From positions 1,860,001 through 1,924,000 of the forward strand of contig NZ_CP117768.1 in assembly GCF_028623165.1 (NCBI RefSeq): DNA of 64,000 nt, written 5' to 3'. This stretch comes from Nostoc sp. UHCC 0926. Lineage in GTDB: Bacteria > Cyanobacteriota > Cyanobacteriia > Cyanobacteriales > Nostocaceae. Below, piece by piece: positions 1-9,167 of this stretch. Each line of letters starts with the position of its first letter. The stretch's first letter is position 1. A model generated the notes under the pieces. It saw only the letters and a program-made list of their open reading frames with translations. It was not told where the DNA came from and did no database searches. Both the position numbers and the translations under genes were made by a program.

Positions 1-1059
1 ATTTTGTTTTATCGCTCAGAAGAGTCTTTAAAACAGTTTCGCGCCGCAGTCTTAAAAGATGAAGAATCAACTGATCATCTAGAAGAAGCGTTCCTCAAGC
101 AAGATTGCCTGTTTCTCACCTTTGAGAGTACTGACGAAACTGATGAAGATGAAGACGAAGACGAAGAAGGTGATTTGGCGGATCTGCCATTATCAGAAAT
201 TGACCCCACTTTTGGTAATATCCACCCTTTAGAAGGACTACGATCTGTTTTGTATGAGGAAGAAGCACTTGTAATTTTCGTTGCGATCGAAAGCCTAAGC
301 CGCTTTATTCGCGATCACCGTCGCCAACTTCATGGAGAAACCTTCCCCACCCTCAGCCGTCGCTATCGCATTTCTCTGCCGCAGTCGGAAGAATCAACTA
401 AATCAGTGGCTGTTACAGTCTCTACCATGCCGCAGTTAGCAGCAGAATTAGAGGAAATGGCTGCTGGCTTTGATGTCGAAGAACAGGAGATTGGGAAGCA
501 AGGTTCCCCGACTTTCCAATCATTGCAAGATGACTTGATACCGGAAGATTCTTTCCTCAGCTTAGGTGTAGTGTCCTGGGAAATGTTGGAGTACCTGCGA
601 AAGGGAGTCAGCTACCATAAGGCTGGTGAAATCAAACAAGTGGGTGATGGTTTACCGGTGATTTTAATTCAAACTTCTCGGCCCAAGGCTAAAATTGTAA
701 TTGAAAGGATTGAAGCAACAGGTGGACTAACAGCAATTTGCTTTAATCCAGGTGCCGACCCCTTCGATGGCGATCACTACGACCTGGGTTTATTGCAAAC
801 TCAAAATGGCGAATTATTCCTATTTGGTGAATTTTTAGATGAAGATCCTATTCATGTAGAAGCCCGGAAAAAATGGAATCAGCGGTGTAAAAATACTTTG
901 GGCTACTGTGGCTTAATCATTGCCAAAGGACTAACAGGAGCTTCCCGTGGCAATCCTCAATTACGAGATATGATGGCTTTGTTTGAAGCGCGATCGCTTT
1001 CACCTAAAGATTTAGGTATTGGCACTCTCCAACTCATGCCCCAACTTAAATTTGAATAA
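1..1059 (+). CDS. Acidic cyanobacterial protein of unknown function (5'-truncated by window)
   Basis: The frame is already open at the window edge, so the N-terminus is missing; the first possible start (TTG at position 4) is probably internal. About 350 residues are visible. An Asp/Glu-rich stretch near residues 45-58 looks disordered. The C-terminal half is a compact domain with conserved-looking GVSYHKAGEI and NPGADPFDGDHYDLG segments. From memory this resembles a cyanobacterial domain family of unknown function (DUF6930-like), which I cannot confirm. There is no signal peptide or membrane segment in the visible part. No function is assigned. Confidence 0.75.
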   Translation: MLFYRSEESLKQFRAAVLKDEESTDHLEEAFLKQDCLFLTFESTDETDEDEDEDEEGDLADLPLSEIDPTFGNIHPLEGLRSVLYEEEALVIFVAIESLSRFIRDHRRQLHGETFPTLSRRYRISLPQSEESTKSVAVTVSTMPQLAAELEEMAAGFDVEEQEIGKQGSPTFQSLQDDLIPEDSFLSLGVVSWEMLEYLRKGVSYHKAGEIKQVGDGLPVILIQTSRPKAKIVIERIEATGGLTAICFNPGADPFDGDHYDLGLLQTQNGELFLFGEFLDEDPIHVEARKKWNQRCKNTLGYCGLIIAKGLTGASRGNPQLRDMMALFEARSLSPKDLGIGTLQLMPQLKFE

Positions 1060-2948
1060 TTGCACGAATTGCCGCAATCCTCAATCTCAAATTGTGGCTA
1101 TGAGAAATTAAGTTGATGTGCATTTCATTTGCATATTGAGCAAACTCAGTACTGAGGAGCAAGTGGCATTACTGTGTCGTCAGTAGACTGAATACTTAGT
1201 ACTGTTGCACCTAGAGGATAGATTTAGTAATCAAAAACCTAACCCCCCAGCCCCTTGTTGGGTTGGGGGAGCCAAACTCCCCTCTTTGCTTGCCTAACGG
1301 CAGGCTGATGCCAAGATCGAGGGGTTGGGGGAAAGATTCTTCCAGGATTACTGAATTGGTGTTTTAGTGCCCTGCACGGCAGTCTTTTAACTGGAGCTAA
1401 CGCAAAGGTCTCCGGCTTTACTCACAACTGAGCACTTTTCATCCTTATTTATCCGCGTACCTCTTAAAGCGCGGCACTTTGCTATCCACATTCATGTATA
1501 TGTCAACGCCAATAGGTGACCAATGATTAAAAGTTAACTTTACTTAAATTTCATGAAGTATCTGTATTCTCATAGTTTTCCAGTAATTTAATTTGAGATT
1601 TTCCAGTATAAATCAGTACAAATTACCAGAGAATTATTTACGAAATCCGGTTTAATCAAACCTAGCCGATACACTTCAATATCAAAATCTTTTTTTTAAC
1701 AAGTTTTTGAGCTTAGGATCTTGTTATGTATCAATATCATTAAGCAAAAGCTCAGGTAAGAGATTTTTCTTTGTAATTTTTTTATAAACTGTAAAATTGA
1801 TCTCATTTAGTATCTAAATAAAGTTTATTTAAAGCGCAGAAATCATGGCTATAATAAATAGACTACCCAAAAATATTGAAATATACCATTATTTTTACAA
1901 GGATAATTACTAAGAAGTAACGGTAGAATTTTAAAATTTTTTGGTAGGAGTTTTTTCTTTTTTTTTTAATATGAAAAAGCTGTTCAATATGGAATCTTTA
2001 GCACAGTAATCGGAGAAAAATGATTTGTACAACCTGCTGATAGATGAATATTATGAATGGCAAAAATATCGTTGATTTTAACATAAACTATATAGTTTGA
2101 GGGAGGAGAAAACACATCTAAAATTTCATCGTCTCTCTAAGATGAGTTAGTGTAAAAGCATGAAATAAAACTAAAATATTCTTATCAGCAACACTCAAAT
2201 AACATCATATTTATTCTCAGGTTATTTATCTGTGTAAAATTACATATAATGCTGTTAAATTCTACCATAAAGTTTGGCTATTTACACCCAGAAAACTGAG
2301 TCTTGTCTCCTTTTTTGTACCTACTATATTGGCACGGAAAAGCAATCAGCTTGATCGAGGGGAGCCAAAATTTATAACCGTTCACGTGGCTCTGAACTTC
2401 TTGGTTACATTAATGGGTGCAGATGGGTGTTTGTTCTAAAGCGATCGCTTATCTGCCTACTTTTAAGTGATTATTTGCGACCTCTATAGACCATTAAAAC
2501 CCGCCTGTAAGCCAGCATTTCAATCATGATCATGATTCTACAGCTTTATTTTCTGGTGTCATACCAGATGTTCTCTCAAAGCAGGTTTGGCAAACTTGGT
2601 TAACAGAGAAGGTCAAATGCTTTCGATGAAGAATAATTTTGTAAATCTTGATTGAGTCAAAAGTAGATGTCTCAAATTCATTTATAAAATTTCTTTGTCA
2701 GGCTTTACTTATGCTGTTAGTGTGGTTATCAGCTTCAAAAGCAGCTATGTGCTGTTTATCTTGTCAAAATAGTAACAAAGAAAGTGTAGTTTTTTGATTT
2801 TTTTAGAAAATGATGAATACTTTGACAAAACGAACATTTTTCATACTAATGATCTTACTTGTTTCCGGCGACAAACTCTGATAATCTTATCGGTTCCCTC
2901 ATTACTTGGACTCTTTCAAAAATACTAAAAGATACAGCAGATAGCAGC
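1060..2948. other. 1.9-kb AT-rich region without a recognisable gene
   Basis: There is no credible reading frame on either strand. It contains a palindromic repeat at about 1222-1357 and otherwise low-complexity AT-rich DNA with long T and A runs near 1680-1980. A GTA-N8-TAC match lies at 1606-1619 but no gene follows it closely. The region may hold a long leader or an undetected small RNA; nothing in it supports a specific call. Confidence 0.6.
1222..1357. repeat. Dispersed palindromic repeat (CCCC/GGGG-rich arms)
   Basis: The outer ends are inverted (TTTAGTAATC on the left, GGATTACTGAA on the right). The interior alternates ACCCCCCAGCCCC with GGGGTTGGGGG blocks able to fold into a branched hairpin. 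A related AAAGGGGG...CCCCCTTTTT structure occurs at 15285-15345. This fits the small noncoding palindromic elements common in Nostoc genomes. Confidence 0.6.
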
Positions 2949-3125
2949 ATGACAATGACAAATAAAAAATGGGCCGTAAAACGCATAACAGTCAATCTCG
3001 CAACACAGGAAGCCGAAAAACTAGATAAATATTGTCAACAAACAGGTAGACCTGCAACCGATGTGATTCGCGAACTGATTAGAAGTTTGCCGATCTCCGA
3101 CGATAACAAAGATGTAAACAGGTAA
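2949..3125 (+). CDS. Small ribbon-helix-helix (CopG/Arc-type) DNA-binding protein
   Basis: The frame is open from 2859, but ATG 2949 gives a clean 58-residue protein beginning MTMTNKKWAVKRITVNLA; ATG 2955 is also possible. The pattern of a short basic strand (KRITVNLATQEAEKLDKY), a helix and a turn (TGRPATDVIRELIRSL) is that of ribbon-helix-helix proteins, which bind DNA as dimers through the paired strands. It sits 277 bases upstream of zds on the same strand after a long gene-free region. It might act as a stand-alone repressor or an orphan antitoxin; no partner toxin is visible. Confidence 0.65.
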   Translation: MTMTNKKWAVKRITVNLATQEAEKLDKYCQQTGRPATDVIRELIRSLPISDDNKDVNR

Positions 3126-3228
3126 GAAGATGCTTTTACGACTTACCAGATAACTGCTTTACCACAAAAAAAATAGCTATGATACTTTTTTGAGTTTGCC
3201 ATGATGGACAAGGTTTGTCTAGCCGATA

Positions 3229-3252
3229 CAGACGCGATTTTTCTCGCGTCTG
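3229..3252. repeat. Inverted repeat CAGACGCGA...TCGCGTCTG
   Basis: Nine-base arms at 3229-3237 and 3244-3252 flank a six-base T-rich loop. It is a variant of the AGACGCGATTAATCGCGTCT palindrome found elsewhere in this window. It may act as a terminator for the RHH gene, but no long T run follows it. Confidence 0.6.
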
Positions 3253-3401
3253 GTCATTTAGGGGGATTAAACAGGAGTGATCAAAGAGGTTTTAGTATCG
3301 ATGTTGCCATGCCTTGATATACTGGTGGAGTTGATATTAAGTAGCAAATTCCGACACCAACCCAGTTACAATCTGTAAAGAAACTGAAAAGGAACGACGG
3401 A

Positions 3402-4838
3402 ATGCGCGTTGCAATCGTAGGTGCGGGACTGGCTGGGCTAGCAACCGCAGTAGATCTAGCGGATGCTGGTTGTGAAGTAGAGATTTTTGAGTCTCGTCCG
3501 TTTGTGGGTGGTAAAGTTGGCAGTTGGGTTGATGGAGATGGCAACCATCTAGAAATGGGGTTGCACGTATTTTTCGGCTGCTACTACGAACTATTTGACT
3601 TGATGAAGAAAGTGGGAGTGTTAGAAAACTTACGCCTCAAGGAACATACCCACACTTTTATTAATAAAGGGGGCCAGACTGGTGCTTTAGATTTTCGTTT
3701 CCTTACAGGTGCGCCTTTCAATGGCTTAAAGGCATTTTTCACTACTTCCCAACTATCGTTGCAGGATAAATTGCAAAATGCGATCGCTTTGGGTACTAGT
3801 CCCATAGTTCGCGGATTGGTAGACTTTAACGGGGCGATGAAAACTATCCGCAAATTAGATAAAATTAGCTTTGCCGACTGGTTCCGCAGTCATGGTGGGA
3901 GTAATGGCAGTATCAAACGCATGTGGAACCCCATCGCCTACGCATTGGGATTTATTGATTGCGAAAATATGTCTGCCCGTTGTATGTTAACGATATTCCA
4001 GTTATTTGCAGCCAGAACAGAAGCCTCAGTTTTGCGAATGCTGGAAGGTTCTCCCCATGAGTATTTGCACAAGCCCATTCTGGAATATCTGGAAGTTAGA
4101 GGCACCAAAGTTTACACGCGTCGGCAAGTGCGGGAAATTCAGTTTACATCAGACGAACAAACCCGCGTCACTGGTATAGTAGTTGCCCAAGGTGATAAAG
4201 TAGAAACTATCACTGCTGATGCTTACGTTTTTGCCTGTGATGTTCCAGGAATTCAACGCATCCTACCCCACGAGTGGCGTAAATGGTCAGAATTTGACAA
4301 TATTTACAAACTGGATGCTGTGCCAGTGGCTACAGTGCAGTTACGCTTCGATGGTTGGGTAACGGAACTGAAGGATGGAGAGGAACGTAAACAGCTAAAT
4401 CACGCGGCTGGAATTGATAATTTACTGTACACAGCCGATGCTGACTTTTCTTGTTTTGCCGATTTGGCGTTGACTAGCCCTGCTGATTATTATCGCCCAG
4501 GACAGGGGTCATTATTGCAGCTAGTGCTGACACCGGGAGATCCGTTTATTGCCCAAAGTAATGAAGCGATCGCACAGCATGTCCTCAAGCAAGTCCATGA
4601 ACTGTTTCCCTCGTCGCGGGAGCTAAATATGACTTGGTATAGTGTGGTAAAACTTGCTCAGTCTCTCTACCGAGAAGCGCCAGGGATGGACGCGTACCGT
4701 CCTAACCAAAAAACACCAGTAGATAATTTCTTCCTTGCAGGGAGTTATACTCAGCAAGATTACATCGACAGCATGGAAGGAGCAACTATTTCTGGACGGC
4801 GGGCGGCAAAAGTGATTTTGGAGACTTTGAAGAGATAA
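3402..4838 (+). CDS. zds: Zeta-carotene desaturase (plant-type, FAD-dependent)
   Basis: It desaturates zeta-carotene to lycopene intermediates in carotenoid synthesis, as a membrane-associated flavoprotein. The N-terminus has the dinucleotide-binding fold [18 protein letters not shown], followed by an FAD-associated [13 protein letters not shown] segment. The C-terminal FNAD-binding part includes [19 protein letters not shown]. At 478 residues it matches the plant/cyanobacterial CrtQ/Zds length and not the bacterial CrtI family. The AAAAGGA upstream of ATG 3402 supports the start. An SRPBCC gene follows 34 bases downstream and is probably cotranscribed. Phytoene desaturase is a relative, but the overall match favours Zds. 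Confidence 0.93.
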   Translation: MRVAIVGAGLAGLATAVDLADAGCEVEIFESRPFVGGKVGSWVDGDGNHLEMGLHVFFGCYYELFDLMKKVGVLENLRLKEHTHTFINKGGQTGALDFRFLTGAPFNGLKAFFTTSQLSLQDKLQNAIALGTSPIVRGLVDFNGAMKTIRKLDKISFADWFRSHGGSNGSIKRMWNPIAYALGFIDCENMSARCMLTIFQLFAARTEASVLRMLEGSPHEYLHKPILEYLEVRGTKVYTRRQVREIQFTSDEQTRVTGIVVAQGDKVETITADAYVFACDVPGIQRILPHEWRKWSEFDNIYKLDAVPVATVQLRFDGWVTELKDGEERKQLNHAAGIDNLLYTADADFSCFADLALTSPADYYRPGQGSLLQLVLTPGDPFIAQSNEAIAQHVLKQVHELFPSSRELNMTWYSVVKLAQSLYREAPGMDAYRPNQKTPVDNFFLAGSYTQQDYIDSMEGATISGRRAAKVILETLKR

Positions 4839-4872
4839 CGAACCGCAAAGGGCGCAAAGGAAGAAGAGAGTA

Positions 4873-5316
4873 ATGTCAGATTGGTTAGAGCATACTGTAC
4901 AGGTAGAAGTAGAAGTTCCTATAGATTTAGTATGGAGCCTCTGGTCTGATTTAGAGCAAATGCCCCGGTGGATGAAGTGGATTGATTCGGTGAAAATTCC
5001 GCCAGATAATCCAGATATATCTCTTTGGAAATTAAAGACGGGCAGTTTAGAATTTACTTGGAAATCCCGAATTCTCAAAGTTATTCCTAACCAAATTATC
5101 CAATGGGAATCGATTGATGGTTTGCCCAATCAGGGAGCGATTCGCTTTTACGATCGCCAGAATAGTAGCATTGTTAAAATGACCATTTCCTACGCCATCC
5201 CCGGACTTATTGGCAAAATTATGGATAACTTATTTTTGGGGCGGATAGTTGAATCAACGATTCAAGCTGATTTGGAAAGGTTTAAAGAATACGCGCTGAA
5301 TGTTAAAGCTAATTGA
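4873..5316 (+). CDS. SRPBCC (START-like/polyketide cyclase-type) protein
   Basis: This is a 147-residue single-domain protein. It opens with VQVEVEVPIDLVWSLWSDLE and MPRWMKWIDSV, the typical first strand and helix of the SRPBCC hydrophobic-ligand fold. A long C-terminal helix (IVESTIQADLERFKEYAL) closes the pocket. There is no signal peptide. It lies 34 bases after zds, a common arrangement in cyanobacteria as I recall it, so a role linked to carotenoid or other lipid binding is plausible but inferred. The ligand is unknown. Confidence 0.85.
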   Translation: MSDWLEHTVQVEVEVPIDLVWSLWSDLEQMPRWMKWIDSVKIPPDNPDISLWKLKTGSLEFTWKSRILKVIPNQIIQWESIDGLPNQGAIRFYDRQNSSIVKMTISYAIPGLIGKIMDNLFLGRIVESTIQADLERFKEYALNVKAN

Positions 5317-5393
5317 TATAGATAGTAAAGCAACCGCCAGTTCCATCAAGACGTAAAATAAAGTAATCATAGCCCTGTCTCCTGGTTTTCAGA

Positions 5394-5477
5394 ATGGCTC
5401 AACCCTATAGTTACGATCTACGTGCGAAAGTCATCAAGGCCATTGAAATGGATGGACTCAAAAAATGTGTGCCATAG
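5394..5477 (+). pseudogene. IS630-family transposase N-terminal remnant
   Basis: A 27-codon frame begins MAQPYSYDLRAKVIKAIE and stops at TAG. The PYSYDLRxKVI motif is the characteristic start of IS630/Tc1-type transposases (helix-turn-helix region), which are normally about 330-350 residues. The rest of the transposase is absent, so only a fossil remains between the SRPBCC gene and the ferredoxin gene. Confidence 0.7.
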
Positions 5478-5509
5478 CATATCAGTCCTTCTCAATAGCA
5501 GAGGCGACA

Positions 5510-5749
5510 TTACCAAGTTGGATCGCTAAATAAATTAATCGTCAATCCCTTGCGTGGCGGTACTGCGGTGATACAAGCGCGGATGATCTCTCCATCCTCT
5601 AATTCGACGGTGCAAGCGTGACAAGACCCCATGAGACAACCAGTGGGAATAAATACCCCAGCCCGGTCTGCTACATCCAACAGGGCTTCTCCCACTTCGG
5701 CATCTACTGTGACATAATCTGGTAAAAAGTGGACACGAACAATCATCAA
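5510..5749 (-). CDS. Short [2Fe-2S] ferredoxin
   Basis: This is a 79-residue protein with Cys38-X4-Cys43-X2-Cys46 (GCLMGSCHAC), the plant-type iron-sulfur loop, and a fourth cysteine at residue 59 in IIRACITAV. The third-to-fourth cysteine spacing is only 12 residues, well below the 20-30 of photosynthetic ferredoxins, so the usual intervening hairpin is missing. It probably acts as a soluble electron carrier with an unknown partner. Adjacent ATG codons at 5749 and 5746 are both possible starts. cobQ lies upstream on the same strand, 127 bases away. Confidence 0.8.
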   Translation of the reverse strand: MMIVRVHFLPDYVTVDAEVGEALLDVADRAGVFIPTGCLMGSCHACTVELEDGEIIRACITAVPPRKGLTINLFSDPTW

Positions 5750-5876
5750 TGTTACGCATTTAATTTAGTATTGACTCGTAAAGGTTGTTCTTTGTCATTG
5801 GTCATTAGTCTTTTGTAAAGACAAATGACAAATAACGAGCTTAACGAAAAAATGTGCAATTTTTATGCACTTTAGC

Positions 5877-7355
5877 TTAAGACAAAAACAGACTTAAGTC
5901 TAAATGGCTTTCTACTTCAGTAGCTAAGGAATCTAAAATCTGTTCTCGCTGTTCCCGGTAGTTAGCAACACCAGTGGGCAAAGATTTTAAACCCCGTTGT
6001 TGACGCAGCCGATTTAACCAAGCCCGTCGCCAAGGGCCGTTGTCAAAAAGCCCGTGGAGGTAACTTCCCCACACTGATTGACAACTATCCACTAACCCTA
6101 AATTAATATCGTCAAATAGGGCATGGTAGGATTGAGGGTCTATTCCTTGCTGTTCAATGCGCGATCGCCCTTGGTGAATTTCAAAGCCAGTGACTGGCAA
6201 GCCCTGCTGCGGATAATTCGAGCTAACTTGGCGCTGGCGGGCGATTTTTTGTCCTGTAATTACAGTTCTGATTGGTAAAAGGTTTAACCCCTGATACCTG
6301 CCTGCTTGTCCCTCTATCCCTTCTGGATCAGCGATTATTTGACCGAGCATTTGATAGCCGCCGCAGATACCTAAAACTGTTCCTCCAGAGGCAGCATAGT
6401 GTTGGATAGCCTCTGCCATACCGCTTTTTTGCAGCAGTAGCAAATCAGCAATTGTGGTCTTTGTACCTGGGAGAATCACGGCATCTGGATGTCCTAAATC
6501 TTGCTTGGGGCTGAGGTATTTTATTGAAACTGTGCTTTCTGATTCCAGGGGGTCAAAGTCGGTGAAGTTGGCAATTCTGGGTAAGCGGATGACGGCAATG
6601 TTGAGGTCAGTTTGGGTTTTATGCGATTCACGTTCTAGCAAATCAAGGGAGTCTTCTGCTGGAAACACTTCTTGCAAGTAGGGTATAACACCGATAACGG
6701 GGATACCTGTACGTTCTTCTAACCATTTTATCCCTGGATCTAAGAGCGATCGCTGTCCTCGAAACTTGTTAATTACTACACCCTTAATTAAGGCGCGTTC
6801 ATCCGGTTCCAATAACTCTAGGGTTCCTACTACATGGGCAAAAGCACCACCCCGATCAATATCAACTACTAACATGGTTGGCGCATTCAAATATTTTGCT
6901 ACCCGCATATTAGTTAAGTCTCGGTGCTTAAGGTTAATCTCTGCTGGGCTACCGGCACCTTCACAAACCACCAAGTCAAATTCTGTTCCTAAATGCTGTA
7001 GCGATTCTTCAATTGTCCGCCACCCCAGGTCAAAATATTGCTCGTAGTAATCTGAGGCATTCACTTTACCCACAGACCTACCTTTGATAATTACTTGGGA
7101 AGTCATATCCCCTTGAGGTTTGAGTAAAATTGGGTTCATTTCTACCCAAGGCACAACTCCCGCCGCCCAAGCTTGTACTGCTTGGGCATAGCCAATTTCT
7201 CCACCAGTAGCAGTGACATAAGCATTTAAAGCCATATTTTGACCTTTAAAGGGAGTCACCCGCCAGCCACGCCGCGACAGAATGCGACAAATAGCTGTAG
7301 TTAAAAGTGATTTCCCTGCATGGGATGTTGTCCCCACCACCATAATTGATTTCAT
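5877..7355 (-). CDS. cobQ: Cobyric acid synthase (glutamine-hydrolysing)
   Basis: It amidates four side-chain carboxylates of adenosylcobyrinate a,c-diamide in cobamide synthesis. The N-terminal dethiobiotin-synthetase-like domain starts MVVGTTSHAGKSLLTTAICR with a P-loop and has the FKGQNMALNA motif. The C-terminal triad glutamine amidotransferase domain contains the nucleophile Cys in GTVLGICGGYQMLG and ends with GSYLHGLFDN. ATG 7355 gives 492 residues; a GTG four codons upstream is possible but starts a less typical N-terminus. No cobalamin riboswitch is visible in the 250 bases upstream. Confidence 0.95.
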   Translation of the reverse strand: MKSIMVVGTTSHAGKSLLTTAICRILSRRGWRVTPFKGQNMALNAYVTATGGEIGYAQAVQAWAAGVVPWVEMNPILLKPQGDMTSQVIIKGRSVGKVNASDYYEQYFDLGWRTIEESLQHLGTEFDLVVCEGAGSPAEINLKHRDLTNMRVAKYLNAPTMLVVDIDRGGAFAHVVGTLELLEPDERALIKGVVINKFRGQRSLLDPGIKWLEERTGIPVIGVIPYLQEVFPAEDSLDLLERESHKTQTDLNIAVIRLPRIANFTDFDPLESESTVSIKYLSPKQDLGHPDAVILPGTKTTIADLLLLQKSGMAEAIQHYAASGGTVLGICGGYQMLGQIIADPEGIEGQAGRYQGLNLLPIRTVITGQKIARQRQVSSNYPQQGLPVTGFEIHQGRSRIEQQGIDPQSYHALFDDINLGLVDSCQSVWGSYLHGLFDNGPWRRAWLNRLRQQRGLKSLPTGVANYREQREQILDSLATEVESHLDLSLFLS

Positions 7356-7620
7356 AATTGTTATCACTTAGTTTTTAAAGATACAGGGCTAAATTTTAGG
7401 AGGGAAGAAGACACAAGGAAACGCGGACACGGAGAGAGAATTTGATAATTTTTCGGCGTCAGAGCGTCTCTTCCTCTCCCTGTCTCGCTTTTTTACTCCC
7501 TACCAGCCCGGTCACAAATTTCAATTAGATGATTATGGTAAAGACTTCATGAATAGGTGTGATGTTTCCGTATATATTGTTCCCTTTGATTCCCTAATCC
7601 TAACTCTTTGGTTTTTTATT

Positions 7621-8025
7621 CTAAAAGGGTATCCGTAACCAACGAATTACAGCATCGGATAAACGATCGCCCCATGAAGGAGTCCGCCAATTTTTTCCCT
7701 GGTATTGTTCTACTAACTGGCGACCCAAAGGAGTGAGGCGAAAACTATCTGTAATCCCCTGACCATCGACTTCTCGCCGCAATACACCCACTTGGATCAG
7801 CCAGCCCAAGGCGTTGTCACATGCTAATTCTGACAAAGGGCGCTTAGTATAACCCTGCCTGAGTCCATTTTCCAGAGCGATCGCAGTTACTGACACACTC
7901 TGGTGTCCCATCACTTCAAATAAAGATAGATTAAAGGGTGAACACACTAGCGATCGCTCGGCTCTTTCTACTGTGCTTCGAGGATAGACAAAAATATTTG
8001 GGTTTTGGGAATCAACAGCAGGCAT
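7621..8025 (-). CDS. Small cyanobacterial protein, possible Npun_F0494 family
   Basis: The 134-residue protein has no signal peptide or membrane helix. The middle (SVSVTAIALENGLRQGYTKR, then LGWLIQVGVLRREVDGQG and SFRLTPLGRQLVEQY) reads like a winged-helix fold with a recognition helix and wing. I recall this as a cyanobacteria-specific family named Npun_F0494, with moderate certainty. It is followed by cobQ on the same strand after about 265 bases, so it is probably a separate unit. A DNA-binding role is inferred from the fold only. Confidence 0.65.
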   Translation of the reverse strand: MPAVDSQNPNIFVYPRSTVERAERSLVCSPFNLSLFEVMGHQSVSVTAIALENGLRQGYTKRPLSELACDNALGWLIQVGVLRREVDGQGITDSFRLTPLGRQLVEQYQGKNWRTPSWGDRLSDAVIRWLRIPF

Positions 8026-8219
8026 TGTGTATGGGGAGAAATTTTTCTTCTAAGAAAGATTAGTTTCAGAATATATTTTTTCTTGTATCAGCTACCTGAT
8101 TTAACCAAAATTAGTTACCTCAACTATAGTTATGCTATTTTTTAGTAATTATATTTAATCATTATAAATTAATGTAAAATTTCAAGTGCATCAACAATCT
8201 GAAACAGGAAAGGTTTATT

Positions 8220-8657
8220 ATGCCTCTAGCAGTTGGTACGGATGCACCTGCATTTACCGCCAAAGATACAAACGGCAACACAGTCTCGTCATCTGATTTC
8301 GCCGGCAAGACAGTCGTTTTATATTTTTACCCCAAAGATGACACGCCAGGCTGCACCAAACAAGCCTGTAGTTTTCGGGATGCCCAGTCTCAATATCAAG
8401 GTAAAGATGTTGTAATCTTGGGAGTCAGTGCTGATGATCAAGTCTCCCATCAGGCATTCACCCAAAAATATAATTTGAATTTTCCCCTACTGGCTGACAG
8501 CGACAAATCCCTCATCAAAGCTTTTGATGTGGATGGCGGCGGTTATGCCAAGCGCGTCACCTACGTAATTGACCCCAGCGGCAAAATTACCCATGTTGAC
8601 GCTAATGTAAATACCACCACCCATGCTAGCGATATTTTAGCTGCACTTGGGCTGTAG
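8220..8657 (+). CDS. Peroxiredoxin, PrxQ/BCP type
   Basis: It reduces hydrogen peroxide and organic peroxides using a peroxidatic cysteine regenerated through thioredoxin. The motif PKDDTPGCTKQACSFRD gives peroxidatic Cys45 and resolving Cys50, the five-residue spacing of PrxQ. At 145 residues it is a normal single-domain length, and no signal peptide is seen. A strong AGGAAAGG ribosome site lies at 8206-8213. A hairpin terminator follows directly, so the gene is monocistronic. Confidence 0.94.
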   Translation: MPLAVGTDAPAFTAKDTNGNTVSSSDFAGKTVVLYFYPKDDTPGCTKQACSFRDAQSQYQGKDVVILGVSADDQVSHQAFTQKYNLNFPLLADSDKSLIKAFDVDGGGYAKRVTYVIDPSGKITHVDANVNTTTHASDILAALGL

Positions 8658-8698
8658 TTTTTTTACCTGATAACTAAGGATTTTTTAAATAGTCTCAG

Positions 8699-8730
8699 CC
8701 CCAAGCTTTTAAAGCTTGGGGTTCTTTGTT
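8699..8730 (+). terminator. Rho-independent terminator of the peroxiredoxin gene
   Basis: CCCCAAGCTTT at 8699-8709 pairs perfectly with AAAGCTTGGGG at 8711-8721 and is followed by a T-rich tract (TTCTTTGTTT). It may also serve the convergent minus-strand gene at 8736-9134. Confidence 0.8.
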
Positions 8731-8735
8731 TGAAC

Positions 8736-9134
8736 TCAGTTACCTGATGCTGGTGTAACTGATCGTGGTGTAATCACTGGTTGTGTAACCGCTGGCAAAC
8801 CGGGGGTTGCTTGTTGTTGTTGACCTCGAATTAGTCTTTGTTGCCTTGCTTTAAAGGCTGCTGCTGCTGAGTTTAGTTGTTCGTTCTGTTGGTTAGAATC
8901 CCAATTGAGAGTCCCGAAATTTGCCCGATGAATCAGGTCAAACATGTTGAAATTGTCTGAGTTTGAACGGGAGAACGGATCGGTGTTTTGGTCTGTTGTA
9001 GTAGTACTGGGAAAAGCATCCGTTGGGCTGCTGATTTGAGCCGAACTTGGTTGAGCCATGAGCAAGGAAGCAAAGCTAATTCCTGCCACAGTAGCCACAA
9101 AGAGTCTAGGAATTTGTAAAAATGGTTTTTTCAT
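8736..9134 (-). CDS. Secreted low-complexity protein of unknown function
   Basis: This 132-residue protein has an N-terminal signal peptide (MKKPFLQIPRLFVATVAGIS followed by an alanine/leucine core, with probable cleavage after QPSSA). The mature part is rich in Ser, Thr, Gln and Asn, with a Gln-rich block (RQQRLIRGQQQQ) and a Pro/Thr-rich tail. A short conserved-looking FNMFDLIHRANFGTLNW segment lies mid-protein. It is not recognised beyond a cyanobacterial secreted protein. Confidence 0.7.
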   Translation of the reverse strand: MKKPFLQIPRLFVATVAGISFASLLMAQPSSAQISSPTDAFPSTTTTDQNTDPFSRSNSDNFNMFDLIHRANFGTLNWDSNQQNEQLNSAAAAFKARQQRLIRGQQQQATPGLPAVTQPVITPRSVTPASGN

Positions 9135-9167
9135 GGGGTTTTGACCCTAAAATTTCTCTATTTTATC

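Noticed and set aside
1606..1619. NtcA-like GTA-N8-TAC box
   Set aside because: The match is short, no -10 element is placed correctly, and the nearest gene is over 1.3 kb away.
7368..7620. Possible cobalamin riboswitch upstream of cobQ
   Set aside because: No B12-box-like conserved core could be found; the region holds only GAGAGAGAAT-like low complexity.
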